NCBI GenBank assembly: GCA_027459665.1
Contig: DAIDHN010000012.1
Coordinates: 1 to 64,000 of the forward strand
Source: Chthonomonadaceae bacterium
Lineage (GTDB): Bacteria; Armatimonadota; Chthonomonadetes; Chthonomonadales; Chthonomonadaceae
Length of the DNA stretch: 64,000 nucleotides
Direction of reading: 5' to 3'
The position numbers and the translations under genes were made by a program. How positions within the stretch are numbered: the stretch's first letter is position 1; every line of letters begins with the position of its first letter. The notes below the pieces were generated by a model. It was not told the DNA's origin, did not search any database, and saw only the letters and a list, made by a program, of their open reading frames with translations. Positions 1-8,617 of the stretch are shown here, piece after piece.

Positions 1-2169
1 TCTGAATTCCCAGATGTACCCTCTTCGCCGTTTGCCATTGGCGCTACGCCCATTGTCAGCTTTTTGCTGGACTACTACTATGCTTTTCGCCTCGATCCAG
101 ATCGAAGAACACGTGCACTGGAAGCAGAAAACCTGGCACGAAGCTATGTTTATCGCTACATGGTAATGTGGCCGAGTGATAATATACGAAAAGACAGAAT
201 CAACAGTGCGTTTCTTTGGGAACCTAATTCTGGTAGAGACTGGACTGGCGCAGCATGCTCCAATGAGGTTATCTGGGACCTGGATACGCTGGCGCAAACA
301 GCCGTAACAACCGGCGACCCCCTGCTGCTTTGGGCGCTCAACGGATCACTCTCACGCTGGCATCGTCTTTATCAAAACATCTATCACCCAAATCTTGACC
401 AATATCAGCAGAACGACTTTGTAGAAGGTTACGGCCTTGCCCCCGATAACACCTATGGTTACCCTGGCGGGAGGTCTTCGTACGGTTTCGGAGGGCAGTT
501 TCTGCTGCTAGACCCAGTAAAGAACACACAAGTGCGCATTCTTGCTGGCCTCAGGGCAGCTCTCGCATTCAACAGCAGCGGCAGCAAAATAACGCTGGCA
601 GGCTACCGCTGCACTGCACCGGGGCAGTTTGCCTTCAAACTGCAGGGTACTGTAAAACCAGTGAACATAACCGTCACCTGCCCATACAGCAGTATTGCGC
701 GAGAGTCGGTAACCATTATGCACGGCATTATAGGCCGCACAGCAAAGACAACGACCAGCAGGTACGCTCTCTGGACTCTCATAGTACATAATGTGCACCC
801 TGGTGATACAGTAATCGTGGGCCGGCCAAACCTGGCGCTCTCACATCCAAAGCCATCTGCTCCTCCGCTGCTTGTGTCACAAAGCGCAGTGATTTCTCAA
901 GCCTACACCCCATTTATCGTTCATCAGTTTGCAGCCAACAACAAACTGCAAAGCTCGTGGCGCAAAACTACCTCTTTTGCCGGTCTGCAGGGTGGGCTTC
1001 ACTGGATATGGGGAGTGCCTTTTGTAATTCCTGTGAACCTGTCAGCTGCCGATACGCGTGTGCTCTTAAACAGGCCGGCCGGCGGGCAGTCGGCAGCTTT
1101 TGTTCTCTATGCACCGGGAACAGCAAACAATGCCCCCAAACTTTTGCTGGCAAACGGCGATACAGCCCGCCCGCTTTGGCCAGTTCCTGCTCTCGCATGG
1201 CGCGCCTGGCCACCAGCCTACAGCGCCGTGCTGCTCATGCAGGCATACCAAATTCCCAAAGGAGATACGCTTGCCGGGCTTCAGCCTGAAGGCAGCAGTA
1301 TTCTGGCTCTCACCACACTACCGGTTTCACAGCAAAAGGCTCTGGGCCAGCTGCAAAAAAACATCGCTCGGGGAGGAGCAGAATGGATTGCAATGAGACG
1401 CTCTATGCAGCAGATCAGTACGCTGCATACTTTGGCAGCTGCCCTTCCGCCGCACGCCGTTGCGATCATTCCGCCCATTTCGGCAGCCAGCCCTGTTTAT
1501 CGTATGCTGTTGCAGGGTGGATTGTTTGACCGCATGGATGCACTCACCATGCAGCAGGTGCTGCAGCAGAGTGCTTTCAATGCAGTTCGCTATCCAGTGG
1601 CAATCTACATCGGTGGAGAAGGCTATCCTGCTACCCCGCATGCTCCACAAGACATCGCAGCTGCTCTGCATAGGTACCTGCAGCAGGGTGGTACAATCGT
1701 ACTCATGGCACACATGCCCTTCCCGCTCTATTATGCCAAGGGCAGTACAAGCGTCAGCGCTCCTGTTCTTCCACTCATCGGGCTTCCCATAGCAAACGCA
1801 CTGGAAGAATCCCCCCCTGCCGGCACGCGAATGGCTCTGGCTTCAAAACAAAAAGTGCTGACTAACATTCCTGCCAATTTCTCTTATCCGCCTGGCGATC
1901 CGCGACTGCGCAGCATCAATCCTGCCGATATACCGCCAGGTTCAGCATACTTCCCTATTTACCACACAGGTATATTGAGAGGCAGGCAGTACGGTGATGC
2001 TGCTGGTCTGCTTGAAATGCCACCCAATGCCAAAGGCAAAAGAGGTGCAATACTCTACATCAGCGCAAAACTTGTCAATGATCCTGTGCATGGCTCTGCC
2101 ATACTTATGTCGGTGCTGCACTGGATTTACAATAGAGCGCAGCCGATGAAAACAGGAGAGAAACAATGA
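1..2169 (+). CDS. Large protein of unknown function, 5' end missing
   Basis: The reading frame is open from the first base, so the gene starts upstream of the window and only the last 722 codons are visible. I do not recognise the family. The first ~150 visible residues are rich in Trp/Tyr and look helical. A middle part (about 170-350) has alternating beta-type composition. The last third resembles a ThuA/class-I-glutamine-amidotransferase-like alpha/beta fold, with YIGGEGYP near residue 535 and GGTIVLMAH near 563. The stop overlaps the next start in an ATGA junction, so it is translationally coupled to a sugar isomerase. That makes a carbohydrate-related secreted or periplasmic role plausible, but this is inference. 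The signal peptide, if any, is outside the window. Confidence 0.75.
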   Translation, partial: SEFPDVPSSPFAIGATPIVSFLLDYYYAFRLDPDRRTRALEAENLARSYVYRYMVMWPSDNIRKDRINSAFLWEPNSGRDWTGAACSNEVIWDLDTLAQTAVTTGDPLLLWALNGSLSRWHRLYQNIYHPNLDQYQQNDFVEGYGLAPDNTYGYPGGRSSYGFGGQFLLLDPVKNTQVRILAGLRAALAFNSSGSKITLAGYRCTAPGQFAFKLQGTVKPVNITVTCPYSSIARESVTIMHGIIGRTAKTTTSRYALWTLIVHNVHPGDTVIVGRPNLALSHPKPSAPPLLVSQSAVISQAYTPFIVHQFAANNKLQSSWRKTTSFAGLQGGLHWIWGVPFVIPVNLSAADTRVLLNRPAGGQSAAFVLYAPGTANNAPKLLLANGDTARPLWPVPALAWRAWPPAYSAVLLMQAYQIPKGDTLAGLQPEGSSILALTTLPVSQQKALGQLQKNIARGGAEWIAMRRSMQQISTLHTLAAALPPHAVAIIPPISAASPVYRMLLQGGLFDRMDALTMQQVLQQSAFNAVRYPVAIYIGGEGYPATPHAPQDIAAALHRYLQQGGTIVLMAHMPFPLYYAKGSTSVSAPVLPLIGLPIANALEESPPAGTRMALASKQKVLTNIPANFSYPPGDPRLRSINPADIPPGSAYFPIYHTGILRGRQYGDAAGLLEMPPNAKGKRGAILYISAKLVNDPVHGSAILMSVLHWIYNRAQPMKTGEKQ

Positions 2170-2960
2170 CACACTATCCGCTGGCAGTACAGATGTACAC
2201 TCTGCGTGATTACACCCGAACCGCACGAGATTTTAGAGACAGTCTAGGCAAAATACACAGCATGGGCTACCGTGCAGCACAGCTCTCCGCCGTCGGCGCC
2301 ATAGACGGCCCTGCACCAGAGCTTACTCCACAACAATGCCGGGAGCTGCTGGATGAGTTTGAAATAAAGTGCATTGCCACGCACCGTTCCTGGGAACGGC
2401 TGAGTATTCATATCGAAGACGAAATTGAACTGCACCATACACTAGGATGCAACTACACGGCAATTGGCGGCCTGCCCGGAACTTATGAACAGGATGGAGA
2501 AGAAGGTTATCGACGTTTCCTGCACGATTCTGCCCCGGTGATACAAAAGCTCGCTGATGCTGGCATACGTTTCGGTTATCACAACCATTCGCATGAGTTT
2601 GTACGCATCGGTACAGAGCAGCGTACAAGGTACGACATCTTTCTGGAGGAGGCGCCGCAGCTTATGCTCGAAATCGATGTATACTGGGCTATACACGCTG
2701 GCATCAATCCAGAACGGCTCATTGAGGCAGCTGCCGGCAGAGTGCCAGTGATACACATAAAAGACAAGGAAGTAGTGCCAAAGGACGGGCCGGTGATGGC
2801 GGCAATTGGAGAGGGCAACATGGATTGGAAGCATCTGCTGCCTGCCTGCGCAAAAGCAGGAGTAGAATGGTATGCAGTAGAACAGGATGTTTGCCGAAGA
2901 GACCCATTTGATTGTCTGCGCTCAAGCTATAATTTTGTAACCAGACTGGAGGTTTCATAA
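2166..2960 (+). CDS. Sugar phosphate isomerase/epimerase, AP endonuclease family 2 TIM barrel
   Basis: The 264-residue length and motif order fit the xylose-isomerase-like TIM-barrel family (IolE/inosose dehydratase relatives). Visible features are the N-terminal QMYTLRDY strand, a YHNHSHEF metal-site segment near residue 140, LEIDVYW near 170 and HIKDKE near 198, which supply the Glu/Asp/His ligands for a divalent metal. These enzymes isomerise or dehydrate free or phosphorylated sugars in the cytoplasm; the substrate cannot be told from sequence. It starts inside the stop of the preceding large gene (ATGA), so both are probably one transcript. A perfect 10-bp stem-loop follows at 3005-3040. 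Confidence 0.85.
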   Translation: MTHYPLAVQMYTLRDYTRTARDFRDSLGKIHSMGYRAAQLSAVGAIDGPAPELTPQQCRELLDEFEIKCIATHRSWERLSIHIEDEIELHHTLGCNYTAIGGLPGTYEQDGEEGYRRFLHDSAPVIQKLADAGIRFGYHNHSHEFVRIGTEQRTRYDIFLEEAPQLMLEIDVYWAIHAGINPERLIEAAAGRVPVIHIKDKEVVPKDGPVMAAIGEGNMDWKHLLPACAKAGVEWYAVEQDVCRRDPFDCLRSSYNFVTRLEVS

Positions 2961-3004
2961 AAAGGAACTTCCAATACATCAGTTTCGTAGCACAAACTGT
3001 AAGT

Positions 3005-3040
3005 AAATAGTCTCCTTCAAAACAGAAAAGAGACTATTTT
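3005..3040 (+). terminator. Stem-loop after the sugar isomerase gene
   Basis: A perfect 10-bp inverted repeat (AAATAGTCTC at 3005-3014 and GAGACTATTT at 3030-3039) encloses a 15-base A-rich loop and ends in a short T run. It sits between the isomerase stop and trxA, so it probably ends the upstream transcript. The loop is long and the T tract short, so termination may be partial. Confidence 0.5.
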
Positions 3041-3074
3041 CTCAACTCTTCAAGATAAGAAAGGGTGATATGCA

Positions 3075-3398
3075 ATGAGCAATGCTGAGGCTGTAACAAG
3101 CAAGGAATTCGATGAAAAGGTAATAAAATCCACGGTGCCTGTGCTGGTAGATTTCTGGGCAGTATGGTGCAATCCATGCCGCATGATTGCACCTCATGTA
3201 GATGCTGTTGCAGAAGAATTTCAGGGCAAGGCGAAAGTAATGAAAGTCAATGTAGATGACGAGCAGGAAATCGCTGCAAAATACAACATCAGGTCTATAC
3301 CCACCCTGCTTTTCTTCAAAGACGGCAAGGTTGTTCAGGAAATCATTGGGGTGCAGTCAAAACAGGTTATAGCCTCTCACCTGCAAAAACTGGTCTAA
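3075..3398 (+). CDS. trxA: Thioredoxin with WCNPC active site
   Basis: At 107 residues this is a single-domain cytoplasmic thioredoxin. The active site is W31-C32-N33-P34-C35 inside FWAVWCNPC, the buried Asp is D26, and the cis-Pro loop appears as SIPTLLFF near residue 75. It reduces disulfides in reductases, peroxiredoxins and possibly the CysH reductase encoded at 26890. The usual residue between Cys and Pro is Gly; Asn here is a known but less common variant that may shift the redox potential. An AAAGGGTG ribosome site precedes the ATG at 3075. The gene stands alone between two hairpins, so it is likely monocistronic. Confidence 0.95.
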   Translation: MSNAEAVTSKEFDEKVIKSTVPVLVDFWAVWCNPCRMIAPHVDAVAEEFQGKAKVMKVNVDDEQEIAAKYNIRSIPTLLFFKDGKVVQEIIGVQSKQVIASHLQKLV

Positions 3399-3417
3399 CA
3401 GCATTTACAGCAAGATG

Positions 3418-3465
3418 AAGGGCCGCTTTCTATCATGAAAGCGGCCCTTGTTGTTTATTTGTACT
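3418..3465 (+). terminator. Rho-independent terminator of trxA
   Basis: A perfect 13-bp GC-rich stem (3418-3430 with 3437-3449) closes a 6-base TATCAT loop and is followed by a T-rich stretch. It lies just past the trxA stop and just before the end of the convergent gene at 3467, so it may also limit read-through from that side. Confidence 0.85.
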
Positions 3466-3466
3466 T

Positions 3467-4162
3467 TTATTTTGTACCACTGGCAGCAGCATTTGCTGTA
3501 CTGCTTTTTGGTTCGCGTGCAGCCTCCATAGACTGCAGCAGAGGTATGATGCGAGAATAGCTCAGCAGTACCTCGCCAACCCACAAATGAAACCACTGGG
3601 CACGGGTAGTATTCGGGTTTTCGTTAGAAGCATGCACATTTTTTTCCAGATCAGCTGCGGTGCGTATCTGCTCTTTCGTCAAAATATCCTCCAGCGCCTT
3701 TGATACGTCTGCAATGTTCTGCATGTTCATAACATTGCGCCTCGCGCTGATAACAGCCAGCGCCTTCTTTATTTTATCATCCAGGTCAGAAGAGAGTGTT
3801 TTACCTTTCAGACCTTGCTTCAAGTCAGCCTTCAGGTCGGCATACAAAGGATTCATCTCATCTAGGCTGATGGCACTGATAGAGCTGTCGTAACGCTGCT
3901 GTATGCCTTCAAGCACTGTGATGAGTTTTTTCAATTCCGCTGGTGTCAGCTGCAAAGGGTTGATGCTGTGCAGGCGGTCAAGGTCGCTCAGGTCGTTCTG
4001 AATCAGGGTGATGCGCACAAGGTTCTGTGCTCTATGCACTGCATCAGAATCTGTAGACGGGGCAGCGCCCTTCGCCCCAGTCTGCGCCATACAATGCGCA
4101 ACAGGCAGCAGCAAAGCCATTATCAAACAGACAGTGCGGGTACAATAACCAAAAGTATTCAT
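3467..4162 (-). CDS. Secreted helical protein of unknown function
   Basis: The 231-residue protein has a clear N-terminal signal peptide (MNTFGYCTRT, then a hydrophobic run ending VAHCMAQ). The rest is a mostly alpha-helical domain with regularly spaced Leu/Ile, including LKADLKQGLKGK and ALEDILTKEQIR, which could form helical bundles. I chose the ATG at 4162 over a longer reading because AGGAG precedes it and the signal peptide then starts the protein. It is divergent from nanE and convergent with trxA, so it is a single-gene unit. No catalytic motif or known family is visible. Confidence 0.75.
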   Translation of the reverse strand: MNTFGYCTRTVCLIMALLLPVAHCMAQTGAKGAAPSTDSDAVHRAQNLVRITLIQNDLSDLDRLHSINPLQLTPAELKKLITVLEGIQQRYDSSISAISLDEMNPLYADLKADLKQGLKGKTLSSDLDDKIKKALAVISARRNVMNMQNIADVSKALEDILTKEQIRTAADLEKNVHASNENPNTTRAQWFHLWVGEVLLSYSRIIPLLQSMEAAREPKSSTANAAASGTK

Positions 4163-4238
4163 TGCGGTTCTCCTGTGGGTAAGGGATAATCTCGGCCATA
4201 TGACGTGCCGTAAGCCCACAGCGTTACAAAGGAGTTGC

Positions 4239-4940
4239 ATGCTAGAGACTTATCTGAAAGAAAGGTTGCACGGCGGCATCATCGTTTCATGTCAGGCAGA
4301 CCCAAAACAGCCCTGGGGCAGACCTGAAGTTCTCGCAGCCCTGGCTGCTGCCGCCGAAGCCGGCGGTGCTGCAGCAATACGCGCCAATGGCCCAGAAAAT
4401 ATAGAGGCTGTTGCAAAAGCAGTGAAAATACCTCTCATTGGTCTTTACAAGGTGATTCATCCCAAATTCGATGTGTATATTACCCCGGATTTTGCCTCTG
4501 CACAGACTATCTTCCATGCGTCATCTCCTCCTCCTGCCATTATTGCGATTGATGCTACCCTCAGACCGCGCCCTGGCCCGGATAACATGCAATCTCTCAT
4601 CGCCCGCATACAAAATGAACTTGGGGCCGCAGTCATGGCAGATGTATCCAGCCTTGAAGAAGGGTTGGCTGCAGCAGATGCAGGTGCAGACCTGGTAGGC
4701 ACTACGCTCAGCGGCTACACACAGCACACGGCACACCTGCCAGAAAATCAGCCAAATCTGAAGCTGGTGCAAGAGCTTGCCAGCCGTCTCACATGCCCTG
4801 TGCTTTGTGAGGGGAGGGTGCAAACACCTGTTCAGGCGAGGCAGGCGCTGGATGCCGGCGCCTGGGCTGTTGTTGTTGGAACCGCCATTACTGCAATAGA
4901 CTGGGTAACAAAAAATTTTACCGCAGCGCTGCATACATAA
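4239..4940 (+). CDS. nanE: N-acylglucosamine/N-acetylmannosamine-6-phosphate 2-epimerase
   Basis: The 233-residue TIM barrel shows the NanE pattern: HGGIIVSCQA at the N-terminus, AAAIRANGPENIEA, IGLYKVIHP, the catalytic-Lys region IAIDATLRPRP, and GADLVGTTLSGYT followed by CEGRVQTPVQARQALDAGAWAV-type phosphate-loop sequence. It interconverts ManNAc-6-P and GlcNAc-6-P during amino-sugar use. The ATG at 4239 directly follows AAAGGAG; an upstream in-frame ATG at 4200 lacks a ribosome site. No other sialate gene is nearby, so a general amino-sugar salvage role is likely; murQ at 12856 feeds the same pool. It leads the run that continues to queC. Confidence 0.9.
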   Translation: MLETYLKERLHGGIIVSCQADPKQPWGRPEVLAALAAAAEAGGAAAIRANGPENIEAVAKAVKIPLIGLYKVIHPKFDVYITPDFASAQTIFHASSPPPAIIAIDATLRPRPGPDNMQSLIARIQNELGAAVMADVSSLEEGLAAADAGADLVGTTLSGYTQHTAHLPENQPNLKLVQELASRLTCPVLCEGRVQTPVQARQALDAGAWAVVVGTAITAIDWVTKNFTAALHT

Positions 4941-4952
4941 GGTTAGGAGACT

Positions 4953-5474
4953 ATGTTGGAGTCGTTGGCAGATTATAGAAAACAGCGTGCAATGCATGCT
5001 ATGAAAGAGTTCCTTAAGCAAATGACCAGAACCACCTTCAGGCAGGCAAACCTGTTTGCACAGCAAAACTGGCCGGCACACGGCTGGGGAATAGGACAGA
5101 ACGGATCGATTGCAGGAATTGTTGTGCATGTAACCGCCTGGAAAGAGTTTACTCTGCCCGTACTGCAGGGAAACACGCAAATGCCGCCTACCCACTCTAT
5201 TATGCAATGGCCGACACCCAACACAGCAAACTGGAAACAGACGAGGCAGTGGGCGGCCAAAACAGCTGATGAGTGGCAGCAGGCGGTAGAACAACTGCAG
5301 GATTCAGACTGGCAGAGAGAGGTACTCTGGGAAAACGACTACAAAATTACACTCGGAAACCTGGTGGATGAAATACTCGAGCATGATATACAACACGCCG
5401 CACAGATAGAATATTTGCTGCAGCGCATTGCAACCGAGAATTCTCAAACAGCGGCGCATGGAAGTAACGTATAA
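4953..5474 (+). CDS. DinB/YfiT-like putative metal-dependent hydrolase
   Basis: A 173-residue four-helix-bundle protein of the DinB superfamily. The expected three metal-binding His are recognisable: one in VVHVTAWKEF near residue 53 and two in ILEHDIQHAAQIEY near residues 133-137. Members are thiol-S-transferases or hydrolases, often with bacillithiol or mycothiol, or are of unknown function. It starts 12 bases after nanE with a good TTAGGAG ribosome site, so it belongs to that transcript. The substrate is not predictable. W and Q content is high, as is common in the family. Confidence 0.7.
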   Translation: MLESLADYRKQRAMHAMKEFLKQMTRTTFRQANLFAQQNWPAHGWGIGQNGSIAGIVVHVTAWKEFTLPVLQGNTQMPPTHSIMQWPTPNTANWKQTRQWAAKTADEWQQAVEQLQDSDWQREVLWENDYKITLGNLVDEILEHDIQHAAQIEYLLQRIATENSQTAAHGSNV

Positions 5475-5560
5475 TAAACGGTGTCACATTCTAAAACACC
5501 ACACGTTAACGAGCGTTGAGAAAGGAGATTGCAGCGTCAAGACAGCACGCTGCGGCCATT

Positions 5561-6802
5561 ATGAGCGATACCACAATTCTCGCACCCGGACAAGCACCAC
5601 AAAACCAGTCTGCTGCTTCGCAGTACTGGAATAGAAGAATAAAAACCAACACAGTCAGCCTAATTCTGGCAGTAATTGGTATTGTACTCGCTACACTCCT
5701 CACCATAGAAGAGTTTACGCCTGCGCCTATTCTTCCCTGTTCAGCCAAAGGCATGGGGTGCGAAGGCACACTGCACAGCCAATACGGTCACTTGGGACCA
5801 ATACCTACCGCTCTTTTTGGGCTGGGATTTTACCTGCTGGCAGCCTTTTTCTTTCTCAAGCGAAGGCCGCTCATCGCACGGCATACCCGCCAGGAAATCT
5901 CTTCTACAGATGCTTCTCGGCTGCATGCAATAGACAAAACCTTCTGGTTTCTTTCACTCACTGGTGTTCTCATTTCATGGTGGCTTCAATACATCGCAGT
6001 CTTTGTCATAGTGAGTTTCTGCCCCTACTGCTTTACCTCTGCTCTTATAGTCACAACCCTTTGCGCCATAGCCTACCACGATCACGTACTTGCTGGCAAA
6101 GCTATGGGGGGTGAGCAAAAAATGCTCATCGGCATATCACTGTTTGTTCTGGTGGCGCTGGGCTTTTTCTACATTCCTGAAATCAGCGATATGCTCATCT
6201 CGGCACAGGATACTAAACCAAAAGCTGTCTCGCTGAACCTAAGAGACCTGCTCCTGCGTCCAAATCTGCATATGCTGGGCAGCCCCAATGCAAAGTACAA
6301 GGTAGTCGAATTCGCAGACTATGGCTGCCCGCACTGCAAAGAAGCCTCTGAAAAAATACCGGGGCTGGCAAAAAAATATCCAGACGTAGCCTTTATCTTC
6401 CGTAACTTCCCGCTCGGTTTCAACCTGCCTATGGGCCTGCGTTTCCCTAACTCGCTCACTGAATCTGAAGCTGCAGAGGCTGCCGGCATGCAAGGGCAGT
6501 TCTGGCAAATGCATGACGATCTGTATGAGGCCCAGAAAGAAATGGATACTTCAAAACTCCCCAGTGATGCATTTGAAAACTTTGCAAAGCAGCTCAATCT
6601 CAACATGCGGGAGTTTGCGACCGACATGAATAGCGCAGCAGTTGAAAAAGCCATTTCTGCTGATGTGGCAGATGGAACAGCTGCAAAAGTAGATATGACG
6701 CCTACTTTCTTCCTGATTACGCCAGACCATATCACCAAGTTTGTTGGTATTGATGAACTGGAGGCGGTGCTGGCTCACAGAAATAACAGCTCATGGAAAT
6801 AA
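5561..6802 (+). CDS. VKOR-DsbA fusion (vitamin K epoxide reductase with thioredoxin domain)
   Basis: A 413-residue inner-membrane disulfide-forming enzyme. The N-terminal half is a four/five-helix VKOR domain with the periplasmic-loop cysteines C60 and C67 and the quinone-facing C154-P-Y-C157. The C-terminal half is an exported DsbA-like thioredoxin domain with C256-P-H-C259. In such fusions the thioredoxin oxidises exported proteins and passes electrons through VKOR to quinone, replacing DsbA plus DsbB. The ATG at 5561 gives a short polar N-terminus; an AAAGGAG lies unusually far upstream (5521-5527), so a nearer non-ATG start (ATT at 5528) is conceivable. It works opposite to the reducing DsbD set at 29587. 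Confidence 0.9.
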   Translation: MSDTTILAPGQAPQNQSAASQYWNRRIKTNTVSLILAVIGIVLATLLTIEEFTPAPILPCSAKGMGCEGTLHSQYGHLGPIPTALFGLGFYLLAAFFFLKRRPLIARHTRQEISSTDASRLHAIDKTFWFLSLTGVLISWWLQYIAVFVIVSFCPYCFTSALIVTTLCAIAYHDHVLAGKAMGGEQKMLIGISLFVLVALGFFYIPEISDMLISAQDTKPKAVSLNLRDLLLRPNLHMLGSPNAKYKVVEFADYGCPHCKEASEKIPGLAKKYPDVAFIFRNFPLGFNLPMGLRFPNSLTESEAAEAAGMQGQFWQMHDDLYEAQKEMDTSKLPSDAFENFAKQLNLNMREFATDMNSAAVEKAISADVADGTAAKVDMTPTFFLITPDHITKFVGIDELEAVLAHRNNSSWK

Positions 6803-6806
6803 ATCA

Positions 6807-7904
6807 ATGACACGTTCACTGTATTCATTCGCAGCAATCGCCCTCGCAGCATTGGTGCTGTCGGCATTGGCTCCCTCCGCACATGCCGATCAGCTGGTGT
6901 GGGGAATTGGCCGCATTACCGACACTCATGGCAGGCCGCTTGCTGGTGCTACAGTAGCTGTCTACAATGATGCCAACCACATTGTAGATTATGCCACCAC
7001 AAATGCACAGGGAGAATACGTGCTCACCCTGCCGCAAAACCTGCTTCACCTTCCACATGGACATGGGGGGTTTTTGGCACAGGTTTTTGGCGACATCACA
7101 CACCTGGTTGGCGGAGTGGCCGGCTTTATCGCAAATCCACTGAGAGCAGGAGTACATACTCTCGCCAATAGTGAGGCGGCAGGGCTGGTAAATCCACTTT
7201 CACGCGGGGGGGCAGTTGCTGCAAGCGTAGTACTTGATGAAGCCCTGTTTGCGGTTACTCCACGCCCCGATAAAGAACGCCCGGAACAAGCACGCAAACT
7301 TCCGGGTGCGCTTTTTCTGAAGGCTATCTCTTCAGACAGGGCAGACCTGGTTGCGGTAGCACGCATTTACTGGATGCAGGACAATATTTTTCAGCTTGAC
7401 GGCCATACACATAAAACGCGTCTTATCTGGATAGACCCGCTGCAAATGGCCTCTGTCAATTCCAGCCACCCCTCTAGGGTAGTATCCTCTTATCTCACTT
7501 TCACTGGCGCACGACTGGTACCCAGCCTTGCCTCGCCAGGGCAGACTGTAAAAATTCTGGCTAAAATCAAGGTGCCACACACTCCTGCCATCCCGATGAT
7601 CGTGGTAGCGCGAGATTCACGCACAGGCCGTATATGGCAGCTGCACAAACGCTCAAACGGCCTGTATGAGGCAGAATTTACAGTAGACAACCATTTTCCC
7701 GTGAACGATCAGCAAATCAGTATTCTTGCCTACCCTGCTTCATCCCAAACACCAGGCAGGCGTCTCAATGTAGAAAATGCGCTTTTGCACAGCGGCATGT
7801 GGAATCCGCGGCAAACATTTATCTACAACCCACTGCTCACCGCCAGTAGAAACCGGGCCGATCTTACTCTCACTGTACTGCCCGCCGGAACTGCAATACA
7901 GTGA
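6807..7904 (+). CDS. Secreted protein with carboxypeptidase-regulatory-like (CNA-B type) domain
   Basis: The 365-residue product starts with a signal peptide (MTRSLYSFAAIALAAL... ending SAHA). Residues ~30-75 form a carboxypeptidase-regulatory-like beta sandwich (GRITDTHGRPLAGATVAVYN ... NAQGEYVLTLP). The remainder is beta-rich with no motif I recognise, including a second possible Ig-like region around VKILAKIKVPHTPAIP. It is probably an exported structural or binding protein. The start at 6807 follows the previous stop by 4 bases and the last codons overlap queC by 4 bases (GTGA), so it is co-translated with its neighbours although no functional link is evident. Confidence 0.75.
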   Translation: MTRSLYSFAAIALAALVLSALAPSAHADQLVWGIGRITDTHGRPLAGATVAVYNDANHIVDYATTNAQGEYVLTLPQNLLHLPHGHGGFLAQVFGDITHLVGGVAGFIANPLRAGVHTLANSEAAGLVNPLSRGGAVAASVVLDEALFAVTPRPDKERPEQARKLPGALFLKAISSDRADLVAVARIYWMQDNIFQLDGHTHKTRLIWIDPLQMASVNSSHPSRVVSSYLTFTGARLVPSLASPGQTVKILAKIKVPHTPAIPMIVVARDSRTGRIWQLHKRSNGLYEAEFTVDNHFPVNDQQISILAYPASSQTPGRRLNVENALLHSGMWNPRQTFIYNPLLTASRNRADLTLTVLPAGTAIQ

Positions 7905-8602
7905 GTGATCAAGGTAGAACCATTGTACTGGTTTCAGGCGGTATGGATTCATGCGTCACTGCAGCTATGATGCACAAAACAGGTGATGAACTGCTGTTTC
8001 TGCATGTAAACTACGGCCAGCGCACACAACAAAGAGAAGAAAAAGCCTTTCACAATCTGGCTGAACACTATGGCATACCTGATAACAAAAGAATGGTTTG
8101 CTCAATAGCTCACCTTGCAGCTATTGGCGGCAGCAGCCTCACTGATCCATCTATACCGGTTTCCAATGCAGACCTTCATAGTGAAGCACCGCCCACATCA
8201 TATGTGCCATTCAGAAATGCCCACCTGCTAAGCATAGCCGTATCGTGGGCAGAAACCTGCCGTGTACAGCGTATTGCCATTGGCGCCGTACACGAAGACA
8301 GCAGCGGCTACCCAGACTGCAGGCCGGAATACTATGCAGCATTCAACGAACTTATTCGGGTTGGAACAGCAGGTGCTGGCATAAGCATAGTCACTCCGGT
8401 CATTCACATGAGCAAGGAAGAAATTATCCTGCTTGGCGCAAAACTAAACGCCCCGCTGCATCTTACCTGGAGCTGCTACCAGAATGAAGAAATCGCATGC
8501 GGAGTCTGCGACAGCTGCGCCTTGCGTCTGAGAGGGTTCGAGCGAGCCGGAATCCCCGACCCGCTCGACTACGCAGTGCGCCCATCCTACAACCGTATCT
8601 AG
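7901..8602 (+). CDS. queC: 7-cyano-7-deazaguanine synthase
   Basis: The 233-residue cytoplasmic enzyme makes preQ0 from 7-carboxy-7-deazaguanine, ATP and ammonia in queuosine tRNA modification. The PP-loop S12-G-G-M-D-S17 binds ATP, and the C-terminal zinc site is complete (C191, C199, C202 and C205 in the CYQNEEIACGVCDSC segment). The start is a GTG inside the previous stop. The other que genes are not in the window, but folE at 13800 makes the upstream dihydroneopterin triphosphate. Length and motifs are normal. Confidence 0.95.
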   Translation: MSDQGRTIVLVSGGMDSCVTAAMMHKTGDELLFLHVNYGQRTQQREEKAFHNLAEHYGIPDNKRMVCSIAHLAAIGGSSLTDPSIPVSNADLHSEAPPTSYVPFRNAHLLSIAVSWAETCRVQRIAIGAVHEDSSGYPDCRPEYYAAFNELIRVGTAGAGISIVTPVIHMSKEEIILLGAKLNAPLHLTWSCYQNEEIACGVCDSCALRLRGFERAGIPDPLDYAVRPSYNRI

Positions 8603-8617
8603 TTTGCACCTGCCGAT

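Noticed and set aside
4521-5294. 257-codon - strand frame across nanE and the DinB-like gene
   Set aside because: Low-complexity Cys/Arg-rich translation opposite two well-supported genes.
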